Positions 45,192 through 55,533 of a DNA stretch of 64,000 nucleotides are shown piece after piece. Below the pieces are notes generated by a model. The model was not told the DNA's origin and searched no databases. It was given only the letters and a program-made list of their open reading frames with translations. This stretch comes from Diplonema papillatum (lineage: Eukaryota; Euglenozoa; Diplonemea; Diplonemida; Diplonemidae), in NCBI GenBank assembly GCA_030068145.1, contig JAPJBO010000084.1:365422-429421 (forward strand). The letters are read 5' to 3'. Position 1 is the stretch's first letter; each line of letters starts with the position of its first letter. Position numbers and translations under genes: made by a program.

Positions 45192-48100
45192 GGATAGCGG
45201 AAGCCGGCGGAGCGGGTGTTGCAGTCTTCGCGAAGAAACCGGCGCCGGCCTTCGTGGTCGGGAAGCCGTCACCGAGCCGGAGGTGGGTGCACGTGGCCGT
45301 CGGACTTGGAAGAGGAAACCAATTTTTGCATGTCTTCACACTGTATGCGAACTCGGGGGACAAGGCGGCGCCGGAGAGGGAGAAGATTATTGCGGAGGTG
45401 CACCGAGAAGCAGCAAGTCTCGGACGAGTACCGGTCATTGTGGCCGGCGATTTTAATGCGGAGCCCTCGTCGTCGGCGGCGATGTCGTGCATGCTGCGAT
45501 CGGGATGGTACGACGCCGCAGAGATCTGCACCGATGGCGGTGCCCCGAAGACGTACGAGAAGACGGGGACGCGAGGCACACGCATCGATCACGTCTTGCT
45601 GAACGACGTCGCGATACACTCACTGGTAGCGAGCGAAACCACCGTCGTCGTAGACGCGGAAGGGCAGCGGGTGCCCAGCCACAAGATGGTGACGGTAGAG
45701 CTGGACATCACCGCGTTTGCAGACACATGTGAGAGGTACCGCATGCCAAGGTCCATGAGCCAGGTAGACGTGACGCACGAAGGACGGGCAGCAGCGCGGG
45801 CGGAAGAGTTGTTAGTGAAGCACCGGTTCGAAGATGCAGCACCAGATGACGTGGAAGCGCTCTGGGTGTCGGCGACTAAGGCGTGCGAGGGGTATCTGGT
45901 CGAGCTGGCGGAGAAACAGGGGTTGCTCGACGGGCCCGTTGCCGCCTATCAAGGACGGGGTGAGACAAGAAAGCCTAAGAGAGAACATTTTGCGTCCGTG
46001 ACAGACACCGGGACGGGCGCGGGTACGTATGCCTCAAGCAGATTCCGGAAGATATTGAACGGCCTCGACGCCTACATCCGAGGGCTGCAAACACTGAGTG
46101 GGGAAGGACCCGGGTGCATGCCGAGATCGCTGGAGAAGACGTGGGAGAACGTAGTATCGGGACTGGAATCAATGGCCGGACGAGTACCAAAGGTGCGCGA
46201 TTTGCCGCGACGCCCGCCGGACTTGAGCGTCGCCCAGACCTTGAGGCAGAAGCTGGAAGCGAGGAGCCGGTCACTGACAGCACAGGCGCGAAAGGGGAGA
46301 ATAGCTCAGCTGGAGAGCAAGATGCAGAACTTCCACTGTGCAAACAGGGCGCAACTGCTTCCGTGGTGCAGAAGGAAGAAGGCGGACGGTCTGGTGGCGC
46401 TGAAAGTGGATGGCCGCTACACGGCAAATCTACGGGAGATCGACGCGACGTTGCAGAAAGAATGGGCGCCCATCAACCGGATGTACGCGAGTAGACCGGA
46501 ACCGTGCTATGAAGCCTTCAAGGCGGAGTATGCGGAATACATCCGATGTCGACCGATGGTGTGCCGAGATTTGACGGGCGATGATCTGAGGAGCGTTCTT
46601 GGAAAGAAGCAGCGTGCCGGAGTCCCGGGCGTGGACGGATGGAGCACAGCAGAGTTAAAGAAGCTGCCACTGCCGTTGCTGAACGCCCTGGCGGAGGTGT
46701 TCAACGCGATAGAAGCGACCGGAACGTGGCCGAACGCGTTGTTGGAAGCCGCGGTCACGCTGATCCCGAAAGACGAAACCCTCGACCCGCTGGCATTGCG
46801 GCCCATCACCGTCACAAGCGCGGTCTATCGCTTGTGGGCGAGCACGAGGCTCAGGGACGTCGTCCAGTGGCAAGAAGGCTGGATAGCAGATAGCCAGCAC
46901 GGGTTCAGGCCCAAACACGGAACCGTGGACGTGGTGTTTGAAATCGCCTCGCAGATTGAAGAGGCTCTCTTGACGGGAAAGGAGCTGTACGGCGTGGCCC
47001 TAGACTTTGCCAAGTGCTTCGACAAAGTGCCACGAGACGTCGTGCTGAAGCTGGTGGGGGATCTTGGCCTCCATGAGAGAATTCTCGGGCCGCTGCGCGA
47101 TGTTTACGCGCGACTACGAAGGCGGTACAAGTTGCACATGGGGCTGGGAGACATCTTTTACACCACCAACGGGATACTGCAGGGCTGCCCCCTGAGCGTG
47201 ATCCTCATCAACGCGCTGCTGTCCATCGTGGTGCGCAGAGTGGACGACGTGGGGGGGGTGACGAGCGAGTCCTTCGCGGACGACCTCACCCTCCTGACGC
47301 GTCTCAGAGAAGCATGCTTGCAGGACGCCTTGGTGGAAGTCGACAGGTTTTGTGCGAACACCGGCATGTCGATCGGGATACCGAAGACGTTCGCTTTCGG
47401 GACGCCGAAGGGGTACGAAGCGAAGTTGAAGATAGGTGGCACCGACATCGTGACGAAGGAAGAGCTTACAATCGTAGGATGTCTGGTCGGCACGAAGCGG
47501 ACACGCAGAACAACGGACCTGCGCTACGACCAGCGTGCAGAGGAGGCCGAACGGTTGGGTGCCTTACCGATCTCGAGGGCGCAGAGGTCGGGGCTAGCGG
47601 CGATGGCGGTTCTACCGGCGGCGACATACGGCTCGGAGTTCGCGCTTCCGACGGTGCGGGGGCTGGGGAAGTTCACCGCAGCATTGCTCAGAGGCGTCTG
47701 GGACCCGGTGAGGCTGCATCGGGCACAGGAGGCCGTGTTGGGCATTCTAAACAAGGCCCACATGCTCGACCCCTACACAGTGCTGCCATATCGGTCGCTC
47801 GGCATGATCGCAGAAGTGTGCCGAAAGAGGCCGGTATGGAGGGCCCGCGTCGCAACAGTTCGAAGGGCGTATGGCAGCAGAATCCGCGCATGGGGACCGA
47901 TCGGTATTGCGGCCGAGCATGCAAAGAAGCTCGGTATACGATGGACAGAAGATCTCGACGACGCCGAGGACGAGGCAGGGAATGTGCTGAGGCTGGTGCG
48001 ACAGAGTAAGGGGGAGCGAGGGCACACCCTGAGAAAGGCGATTCACGGCTGGCGACTAGGGGAGCTCGAGAAGAGGCGCACAAACTTCGGAGGGGTACGG

Positions 48101-49946
48101 GCGGGTGTCGACTACACCGCGACGAATGCCTACGGGCTGAAGGCGTCGACAACGCTGACGGCCGCGCGGGACGTTGCCGAGGTCGTAGCAGGGTCGGTGA
48201 TGACGGAATCACATGCTGCCAAGCTGTGGGGAGGTGACGGGCTGTGCAGACGCTGTGACGAGGCGACGGAAGAAACTCTGGGCCACATTTGGTGGCAGTG
48301 CCGGGCGTATGAACGAATCCGAATGCAACAGCAGTATGCCGAAATTGTTGACGCAGATCGCTCGACTTGGCCTCCGTGCCTGCAAGAACACGGGATTCTG
48401 CCGAAGGGAAGTCGGATCAACATCGAAGTGCTGCACACATTCATGGCGGAAGTCATGCAAGAGAGACGACGGCTGGAGAGAGAAGGAAGAGACCGGGCAG
48501 TCGGCCACCCCTGGAGACAACTGCACCCTGACGACTGCCCCCCGCGCCGGCTGAATTTCGAAGCGATCGCTGGACCGGGGACCTTCACGGCGGTAGCAGG
48601 AGAGAGGTGGTTCCGGGCGCTGCAGTATTGGCTGGATGGGATGTGCTGGTCGGTAGCGGGTGACGTCTCGACGGCAGAGCTCGCAGTAGACTTCGAAGTG
48701 TACACCGGGCTCGATCTACCGGGCAGTTTAGTGGCGACGACAGGTGGGACGCCGCTGTGTATCCGTGCGAGAATGTTGGCGCGGATGCTGAAAACGATCG
48801 GGGAAGCGCTTGAGCGGAAAGGGGTGGGGCCGCTTCTGCCGGGTAGAAAGCTGGAGAAGATAGGTTCATTGAGAACGGTAGGGGCCCCCCCATGCCTCAC
48901 GGGCTACGAGATGAGGCCAATTTTCCGCGGCGGCGAGGAGACGATGGGAATCTTGGAGACGCAGCTGAAGGCGAGCCGGCATGCGTTCACCGGCGAGGCG
49001 TGGGGGATGGACCTTTTCCCGACGTACGGAAGAGAAAGGGCGGAGCGTGCGGCGAGATGGGCGGCCTTCGATGACGCTACGGAGAAGAGGAAAGGGAAGA
49101 AGTCGGCTGTCGTCGGAGGGGATCCGTGGCTCGTGCCGGAAGGGATTCCCCGACACGAAAAGTGGGGTGAGCGGGTGTGCCCCGGGCACCAAAAGGTGAA
49201 GTGCGACGTGTGTAAGCGCCGGGGCAAGTCGGTGGCGTGGTGCTGCCAGGCCCATCACAGGGAGGGTGATGGCCTAGCCGTAAAAATGTGTGCCGAGCAC
49301 CGGATGACGCAGTGCGCCACGTGTAAGACGACAGCGGAGTGCTGTCGCAACCATCACCACCGATGCCTCGATCATGGCATGCCGACGTGCGACGGCTGTA
49401 AGAAACACGCCGACCTGAGGAGTAGGAGACCCGGGCACTGCTGCAGGAAAGGGCACCACCGGGCGGCCGTGGCGAGAGGTGAAGAAACAACGGCGAAGAA
49501 GAGGAAGGCGGAGCCGGAGGGTCCCGCGCCAGCGCCGAGACAGGCGAAACGTGAGAACGTGGTGCTCGTTCTGCCGGAAGCAGAGGAAGACGAGCGAGAA
49601 CCCGCAACATCAACGCCGACATCAGCAGCGAAGGTCGGGAAGACGGCGCCAACGCCAGCGAAGAAGCGGCAACCAGACTCCGCGGCGGAGCCGGTACCGA
49701 AAAGACGCAAAGGACGCGTCGATGCGCCACGACCATCGCCCAGGCGCTGGGAAAAAGCAGAAATCGACGCGCAACCGATGAACCTCGACGAGCAATCGAA
49801 GAAGAAGCGAAGCACCAAACGCGCGCCTGAGCGCGACGATCAAGACGAGCTAAAGAGGCGAAAGCATGACACATCACGTGCGAAGAGATAACCGCGCCGT
49901 CGGCGATGCAGATTATCGCCACAGATTCTTTGCATTCTAATCCAAA
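45192..49946 (+). mobile_element. 5'-truncated LINE (non-LTR retrotransposon)
   Basis: The 4.75-kb element lies between two copies of CGATTACGCT (45182-45191, 49947-49956) inside a CTCGATTACA array. It begins within the endonuclease domain, so the 5' part (any ORF1 and the endonuclease start) is missing, as is usual after incomplete reverse transcription. The rest is intact. Related fragments are at 24575-24710 (3' end) and 35085-35290 (RT). The 3' tail after the stop is short (about 55 bp) and not A-rich. Confidence 0.88.
45194..49891 (+). CDS. LINE ORF2-type protein: partial endonuclease, reverse transcriptase, zinc modules
   Basis: The frame is open for 1565 codons, without its own start because of the truncation. 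In order: apurinic-type endonuclease C-terminal two thirds (GDFNAE near 45448, RIDHVLLN, and SHKMVTVELD in place of the SDH motif), missing the N-terminal catalytic Asn/Glu blocks; reverse transcriptase about 46560-47550, with ALDFAKCFDKVP (motif A), NGILQGCPLSV (motif B) and FADD (motif C, 47272-47283); a zf-RVT finger CRRCDEATEETLGHIWWQC near 48246; then three Cys/His modules at 49174-49460, each C-x2-H...C-x2-C...CC-x2-3-HH; and a basic, Pro-rich tail. In the cell it would copy its own RNA at a nick. The intact frame suggests a recent insertion, but the copy is defective without the endonuclease N-terminus. Confidence 0.88.
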   Translation: MAEAGGAGVAVFAKKPAPAFVVGKPSPSRRWVHVAVGLGRGNQFLHVFTLYANSGDKAAPEREKIIAEVHREAASLGRVPVIVAGDFNAEPSSSAAMSCMLRSGWYDAAEICTDGGAPKTYEKTGTRGTRIDHVLLNDVAIHSLVASETTVVVDAEGQRVPSHKMVTVELDITAFADTCERYRMPRSMSQVDVTHEGRAAARAEELLVKHRFEDAAPDDVEALWVSATKACEGYLVELAEKQGLLDGPVAAYQGRGETRKPKREHFASVTDTGTGAGTYASSRFRKILNGLDAYIRGLQTLSGEGPGCMPRSLEKTWENVVSGLESMAGRVPKVRDLPRRPPDLSVAQTLRQKLEARSRSLTAQARKGRIAQLESKMQNFHCANRAQLLPWCRRKKADGLVALKVDGRYTANLREIDATLQKEWAPINRMYASRPEPCYEAFKAEYAEYIRCRPMVCRDLTGDDLRSVLGKKQRAGVPGVDGWSTAELKKLPLPLLNALAEVFNAIEATGTWPNALLEAAVTLIPKDETLDPLALRPITVTSAVYRLWASTRLRDVVQWQEGWIADSQHGFRPKHGTVDVVFEIASQIEEALLTGKELYGVALDFAKCFDKVPRDVVLKLVGDLGLHERILGPLRDVYARLRRRYKLHMGLGDIFYTTNGILQGCPLSVILINALLSIVVRRVDDVGGVTSESFADDLTLLTRLREACLQDALVEVDRFCANTGMSIGIPKTFAFGTPKGYEAKLKIGGTDIVTKEELTIVGCLVGTKRTRRTTDLRYDQRAEEAERLGALPISRAQRSGLAAMAVLPAATYGSEFALPTVRGLGKFTAALLRGVWDPVRLHRAQEAVLGILNKAHMLDPYTVLPYRSLGMIAEVCRKRPVWRARVATVRRAYGSRIRAWGPIGIAAEHAKKLGIRWTEDLDDAEDEAGNVLRLVRQSKGERGHTLRKAIHGWRLGELEKRRTNFGGVRAGVDYTATNAYGLKASTTLTAARDVAEVVAGSVMTESHAAKLWGGDGLCRRCDEATEETLGHIWWQCRAYERIRMQQQYAEIVDADRSTWPPCLQEHGILPKGSRINIEVLHTFMAEVMQERRRLEREGRDRAVGHPWRQLHPDDCPPRRLNFEAIAGPGTFTAVAGERWFRALQYWLDGMCWSVAGDVSTAELAVDFEVYTGLDLPGSLVATTGGTPLCIRARMLARMLKTIGEALERKGVGPLLPGRKLEKIGSLRTVGAPPCLTGYEMRPIFRGGEETMGILETQLKASRHAFTGEAWGMDLFPTYGRERAERAARWAAFDDATEKRKGKKSAVVGGDPWLVPEGIPRHEKWGERVCPGHQKVKCDVCKRRGKSVAWCCQAHHREGDGLAVKMCAEHRMTQCATCKTTAECCRNHHHRCLDHGMPTCDGCKKHADLRSRRPGHCCRKGHHRAAVARGEETTAKKRKAEPEGPAPAPRQAKRENVVLVLPEAEEDEREPATSTPTSAAKVGKTAPTPAKKRQPDSAAEPVPKRRKGRVDAPRPSPRRWEKAEIDAQPMNLDEQSKKKRSTKRAPERDDQDELKRRKHDTSRAKR

Positions 49947-49980
49947 CGATTACGCTCGATTACACTCGATCAGGGGGTAG
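49947..49980. repeat. CTCGATTACA minisatellite, 3' flank of the LINE
   Basis: CGATTACGCTCGATTACACT and CGATCAGGGGG follow the LINE 3' end, then TAGGTGAATTGG, the inverted counterpart of CCAATTCACCTA at 43014. Confidence 0.85.
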
Positions 49981-49989
49981 GTGAATTGG

Positions 49990-50130
49990 CTCATATTTAA
50001 CCACTATTTAACCACTATTTAACCACTATTTAACCACTATTTAACCACTATTTAACCACTATTTAACCACTATTTAACCACTATTTAACCACTATTTAAC
50101 CACTATTTAACCACTATTTAACCACTGTTC
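49990..50130. repeat. CACTATTTAAC tandem array
   Basis: About 12 units of ACCACTATTTA, more uniform than the array at 42900-43015. Non-coding. Confidence 0.95.
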
Positions 50131-50169
50131 CACCATTTAGAACCGAGAGAATCGGGGCTCGGCGTCATT

Positions 50170-50187
50170 TAGAGTGAGGTCTCACTC
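50170..50187. repeat. 18-bp palindrome
   Basis: AGAGTGAG-GT-CTCACTCT pairs perfectly. It lies in a region otherwise without recognised features up to the Ubl-like gene at 51833. A second inverted motif, CGTACTATTTA / TAAATAGTACG, lies at about 50611-50634. Confidence 0.7.
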
Positions 50188-50659
50188 TAAGTGATGCTGA
50201 AAGCTCTACTCTTTACTTGGTTCAGTGTCACTAAAGAGCTTACCGGGTTTCCGCCGAAATCTTCCACTTTTCTAATTCTTCTAAGTGACACTGAAACCGC
50301 ATTTTCCAGTCACAGTGGACAAAAGTGCATGAGTGTCACATAGAGTGGGCCTCACGCCCAACTGTCTAATGGGCTCAGAAGGACTAAACGCACACTGCTC
50401 GCAGCAGCTCTCGCATTGCTGATGCAGTAGAGGTGGTGAACCTTGACGAATCAGTGATGATGGACCTGGACGCGCTCTCTGTGCTGGATCTGCATGCTGA
50501 TACCTGCCCTTCACCTGCATCAAAGAGAAAACGGGGAAGGGACGAGCGTGAGCTCTTACGGAAGTCGTTGCAGCTGGGGGCACCACATAAAAACTTTTAA
50601 AAAACAACACTCGTACTATTTACCTAAATAGTACGACTGCCTAAATATTACGAGGGGGG

Positions 50660-51832
50660 GCTTTAAATCACGTGGCGAGAAAACCCGGAACCGTGGGAAT
50701 TGACTCTAGAAATTCACTACAAAAAAGTTCCCCGGGCTTCGCCCCCGGACCCCCAGAAGGTTGGCTCGTTAGAGCTATATCATATTTCTAGCCTCGGAAA
50801 ATCTGAGCTGAATTCTTCTATGTACAAACGCTGGTATCACGGGCAAGCCACACCCCCCCAGGAAACACAGAACCCAAAAACCAGCCGGCTCACATTCAGT
50901 TTCCACCCCTGCTCCCCGCGTTGACCTTACGAGAGAGAGTCAGCGAGAAGAGAAGAAAGACAGGGAGGAAGCGTATCAGAAGCAGACCCCACGCGCGACG
51001 GGCCGAAGCGGAAGAAGCGCACCGCCAGTGCATTGTGAAGCCGCACAAGACCTTCGGGACGCGCTTGCTCGCCGTAGACAGCAAGAGTTGGAAGTGGAAG
51101 AACGAGAAGATCCCCGAATGACGTGCGTCCTGCAACTACTGCAGGCAACCAAATGCTCTCTGCCGTCTGGCCGGAGTCAATTTACTGAAGTTGGCTGGCT
51201 CTTTCGATACACTCAATTCGGGTCTGAGCCGAAAGAAGACAGCAGGGTCCCCCCCCGTCCAAGAGCGAAACCTGAGGCGAAAGACGACATGCACACAACA
51301 CCGCGGTGAAAAAATACAGGGGGCTAGTCCCTCAAGGCTTCGTACCCACTTTGGGAGCCGTACACTCCCCTTTTTACCTTTTTCTAATAGTAGTTGCACT
51401 CATTCAATTTCGCGCGTAGCATTGACACTTCTTGAGTTTAGCAGTCCTCGTCTTCGTTTTGCTGGCATCGGCGCCGGTGTCTTCTTCGGTTACTGATGGG
51501 GTCCGAGCCGGCGCTTGCCCGCCCGCTTTCCGGAGTGGTGCTTTTTGGGTCTTCGGGAGCATGGTTGGCCTTTGCACTGTCTGTCTACCCACCTAAACGA
51601 ATTCGCTGCATCTGAAGATGAGCACCTGCTGCATGAAGCCGTCTCCGCATTACCCGGGCATCGCTTCGCTTGAAGCGGACAACAGCGCTGGTACACGGTG
51701 GAATCCAGTCTCAGCAGCTAGAGGTAAAAAAAAGCGTGCGTAGCCAGCGTCAGACAGGCCGGTAAGCCCCCAAAACCCCTATTTCTCCTAGGAAACCCTG
51801 CAGTCTGCACACCAAAATAAAAGGAAAAAAAG
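50660..51832. other. Region upstream of the second Ubl-like gene
   Basis: No gene recognised. The stretch 51215-51330 (GCGAAACCTGAGGCGAAAGA, CACAACACCGCGGTGAAAAA, GGGGCTAGTCC) resembles 28450-28550 in intron 3 of the peptidase gene, so it is another dispersed repeat. Confidence 0.4.
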
Positions 51833-52219
51833 ATGTCCGATGCAATGACAATCAGGGTGATAAACACCCTCAGCGATAACACGGCGACGCAGGTTACAGT
51901 GTACGTGTCAGACTCGCAGACGATACTCTACGAGAAGGCTGCCGACGCTGCGGGGCTGAAGGCCGACACGTTCACGCTTGAGTACCAAACGAAGAAGATT
52001 GAAAAGGACACCAAGCCTATCAGTGAAACCGAGCTTGAGGACAACTGCGAGGTGCACATCACGCTTTCGAGCGCCGAGAGGGCGAAATTGGAGCTGAAGA
52101 AACTGGGCAAAGAAGCGACGATCAACACACTGTGCGAAGCGTGCGCGGAGGGTGATTCCAACCTCGTCCAGCTTCTGATTGACGCCGGTGTCGACGTCAA
52201 CGGCCGCTACAAAAGCTGA
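51833..52219 (+). CDS. Ubiquitin-like fold plus ankyrin stub protein, copy 2
   Basis: This is a 128-residue paralogue of the gene at 37307, the same length and strand. The alignment is gap-free; substitutions are mostly conservative (MTIRVINTLSDNTATQVTVY against LTITVVNTLSDNKATQVTVY). The TKKIEKDTKPISETELED core is identical, and the ending LIDAGVDVNGRYKS matches VDVNGRYES. The Ubl-like domain (about residues 5-82), charged helix and lone ankyrin repeat are all kept, which argues that both copies are functional and that the short ankyrin end is real. The ATG is preceded by an A-rich leader (AAATAAAAGGAAAAAAAG). Flanking sequence is mostly unrelated, so the duplication is old or was small. Function not known. 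Confidence 0.8.
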   Translation: MSDAMTIRVINTLSDNTATQVTVYVSDSQTILYEKAADAAGLKADTFTLEYQTKKIEKDTKPISETELEDNCEVHITLSSAERAKLELKKLGKEATINTLCEACAEGDSNLVQLLIDAGVDVNGRYKS

Positions 52220-52499
52220 GAGATTTACTTTTCAACGACTCTGGGATGTTTTCCGAAGCGTTAACCTGCTGGCTCCCTGTTCTCGTTGATGCTTCAACTA
52301 CCCGAAACACACGCTCTTGGATGCCCTTCATCCAGAAGTGCGCATAAACGTATGCTAACGCAACCGCGCTGCTAGACCTACCTGTGATGTGTGGGACTCG
52401 GTTGTGGGTGAGTATTTCGCGGAAACGTTTAACCCACACCTTACGTTGCGGAGGAACACGTGGCTTTAACGTCCGTCGACATGCTAGGACAGACGGATA

Positions 52500-54330
52500 G
52501 AAATCCTAGACGTTGAACACATACCAGTTTCGAACTATTCCTGTTTCACTTCCCCAGTTGGTGGGCCGGAGTTTACGGGAAGGGTCGGGTACGTACCCGA
52601 ACTTGGCATCAGGAATGCATGGGGGGGCTCGCCCAAACGGCGGACTCAAGATCAGGGGCCCGCGCCAACGCCGGACTGAGCAAAAATGTTCGGTCGCACG
52701 CCTGAGCAACATGGTCCTAGCAACGAGTCCCAGCACCCTATATGCAGCCAGGATTCTTGTCTGGACTTGAACCTATTCGCCCTCTTGCAACTAGCCTTCG
52801 TTCGACTCCAGACTCGAACGCAGCTTGATTATTTAACACTCGGGTTTAACACTCTCCGCGCCTCACGCACGCGTTGGCACTCTTGTCCGTGCTGCTTCAA
52901 GATTCAAGACGAGTTACGTCCGAAAGCAATCTCACGGGACGTTGGCCACCCTAGTCGAGGAATGCGCATTACGAGCTTGTGCTCCCCAACACACCGTGGT
53001 TGGGTTTGCGTTCCCACATCGCCGCGTCATCGTACCCATCAGCTTGCTGGGTTCACTCCAAGCAAGAGTGAACTGCGCATAGCGAGAACGTTTTCCTTTC
53101 TTTCTTCTTCTTCTTTTCCTTGTACTACTACTACTCTTTTCCTTGTATGGACTATGGATGTACGCCCGCTGCAAGACGGCATGCTGCAGGCACTCGCACA
53201 CAAGTGCCTGGCTCACGAGCTGCCTGCGGTACGAGGAAGTAAAAAGGCGCTTGTCCAAACAAAGGTACTTTGCAAAAATCTATGTCCCTGCTAGGTTACT
53301 CTCAGAGGCTGTTGGGACAGCCCGTGAAGGCTGTCCAAAGACATGGGCCATGCTTCCACTTTGAGGTGGTTGCGGCGTGTGGGACGTCTGGCACGCTCAA
53401 CACCCGGGGGGCTGTTGGGACCCACCCCCGCGGATACTCAAACGTTCGTTGGTGTCGCGGGGCTCGGTCCAGCATATTGTCTGTCTCCTGTCTGGCTACC
53501 AGTACCGCAACGAAGAACGTCTGCATATATGTCTCTCTATAATGCGGAGGCGCTGGTGTTCGTCAGTGTTCCGAGTGGAGCTCGGGGGCAGTGTGTGCGT
53601 GTGTGTGTGTTTAAGTTCAGGGCTTTGAGTGGGTAACGTCTGAATCGAAGTATAGCCCACTTGTCACTTTCACCAGTCGGCTTTGAGTTTCCGACACGCT
53701 GCTTTTGGGTCCTGTGACTCCTTTCCGAAGGGTGGGTGGGGCGGGATCCTTCGGGGGACGGATAGAGCGTGGGAGGCTGTCAGCTTCTCCATCCGGCACC
53801 CAGCTCAAGACTTCTGTTTTCGGCTGCACGGGGTTTTCGGCCCCGTGCAACAGCTGAGTGTCTTCACACAGGCGGCACGTCTCACCCGAGGATGTGGCAA
53901 ACTCTCTCTGTGCAATGAGCTTGGCCTGACTAGCTGTTCCAAACTCCTGTGCAAGCACCCGTCACGGTCGGCAGTCACTAGCTGGGTCACAGTTTTGAGT
54001 CCTGTTCCGAGACGGGGAAGTGGCGCGAATCACTTGCCGCCAAGCATTCTGCAATGCTGACGACTGCTACCCGTGTGTGTGGGTGTGTGTGTCTGTGTGT
54101 GTTGCGGACCCGTTTTAACGTGGTGCCTTCCTGCACGCAAGCCGTCCACGTGTGGGTGGGTCTGTGGAATCCTGTATCCTGTTCCGAGTTTCTTTTTTGG
54201 ACGACACGCTGCTCTGCTCGACGTTCCACGTTCCCTCTGGCAGAACGTTGCAACAAGAATTCCGGTCTCAACAACTTTTCTTCGGATTTTTATTCCGGAA
54301 CAAGGAATCAGCCGCAGAAATAAAGAAAGA
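52500..54330. other. Unassigned region
   Basis: No supported gene. A minus-strand frame at 53617-53958 (113 codons) has mixed composition but no known domain. The minus strand at about 52850-52915 recalls the conserved CGTCTTGAA...CACGGAC...AACGCGTGCG segment of large-subunit rRNA; see findings. A GT-rich patch lies at 54072-54105. Confidence 0.35.
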
Positions 54331-54336
54331 GAAGCC

Positions 54337-54660
54337 GTAGCAGAACGACCACACCCTACCCAATCCCTAACACCCCCTAAACGCGTTAGGGGATTTCACA
54401 GGGTTTCACAACGGAGTGACGCATCACCCGAAACGAGCGGCACCCTCTCACTTTTCTCACAGGGCTTCAAAACGGAGTGTCGCATCACCCGAAACGAGCG
54501 GTACCCTCTCACTTTTCTCACAGGGCTTCACAACGGAGTGTCGCATCACCCGAAACGAGCGGTACCCTCTCACTTTTCTCAACCCCCTCCCTACCCAAGC
54601 CTCTACGGTCAACCGGAGACTTTAAAATACCGACCTTCTGATCCACAAATAACGCTAGAA
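54337..54660. repeat. Direct repeat R6 (copy 1) with internal 62-bp tandem
   Basis: It runs from GCCGTAGCAGAACGACCACA to CCACAAATAACGCT. Inside, TTTCACAACGGAGTGACGCA-type units (about 62 bp, with ACCCGAAACGAGCGG and CCCTCTCACTTTTCTCA) occur three times. The whole recurs at 55257-55465 with a single internal unit. Confidence 0.8.
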
Positions 54661-55256
54661 GCAAGGAACGAAAAAGGGAGAATATGCTCAATGGCAGCAC
54701 GAATAACTGGAAACGAGGGAGAGCAAACAAGAGATGCAAGCAGTTCCTTTGGCCTGCTCGTTGTTTGCATCAACCAGCCTTTCCAACCTCAAAACGAGAA
54801 ACAAGAATGCATCGCCCTTCTCGGGACAGTTAAGGATTCCACTCGACGCGCCTTCGGCGCTCAAGTTAGCTTGCTAGTATGTGTGTGTACGCGTGCTTAT
54901 TTGCTTGAGTCTCCAGGGTTCAAAGTAGGACATTGCACCCTGGGGACTCTGATCTCTGCTCCCTTTTCTCTGTGAACATTCTCTCACCCCCTTTCTCTGT
55001 GAAACCCTCCAACCACCCCCCGTACCCCGAGGACAACCCTCAAAACCCCAACTTCCCCTCTCCCCCCTTCTTTTTTTCCCCCATTTCTTTTTCCTTTTTT
55101 CATCCCCTAATCCGTGCCTCGTAACACACAGCCGCCGATCAACACGAAACCACCCAGAAGAAAAGCCAGGCACCGGGATCTTCCTGACGAGCACGCGACC
55201 CGGTGAACTTAATCAAGAGTCGAAGATTAGCGTCGAAACTTCCTAGCTTTTCACGC

Positions 55257-55465
55257 CGTAGCAGAACGACCACACCCTACCCAATCCCAAGCACCCCCTA
55301 AACGCGCTAGGGGACTTCACAAGGTTTCACAACGGAGTGACACAACACCCGAAACGAGCTGCACCCTCTCACTTTTCTCAACCCCCACTTACTACGTACT
55401 CAAGCCTCTACGGTCAACCGGAGACTTTAAAATACCGACCTTCTAATCCACAAATAACGCTTAAC
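55257..55465. repeat. Direct repeat R6 (copy 2)
   Basis: About 90% similar to 54337-54660 apart from the missing tandem units. The pair brackets about 600 bp. It could be the terminal repeats of a miniature LTR-type element, but the ends lack TG...CA and no target duplication is seen. Confidence 0.7.
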
Positions 55466-55533
55466 AAAGCAAAGGCGGCTAGTTTGCACAACAATGCGTC
55501 CCCCCCACCGCCCCCCCCCCCTGCATGAGAGGC

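Noticed and set aside
45017..45193. Extension of the LINE frame upstream of 45192
   Set aside because: The frame there runs through the target minisatellite and unrelated flank, begins with no ATG, and lies outside the target duplication.
53617..53958. Minus-strand 113-codon frame with mixed composition
   Set aside because: It looks somewhat protein-like, but no motif, splice partner or second copy supports it.
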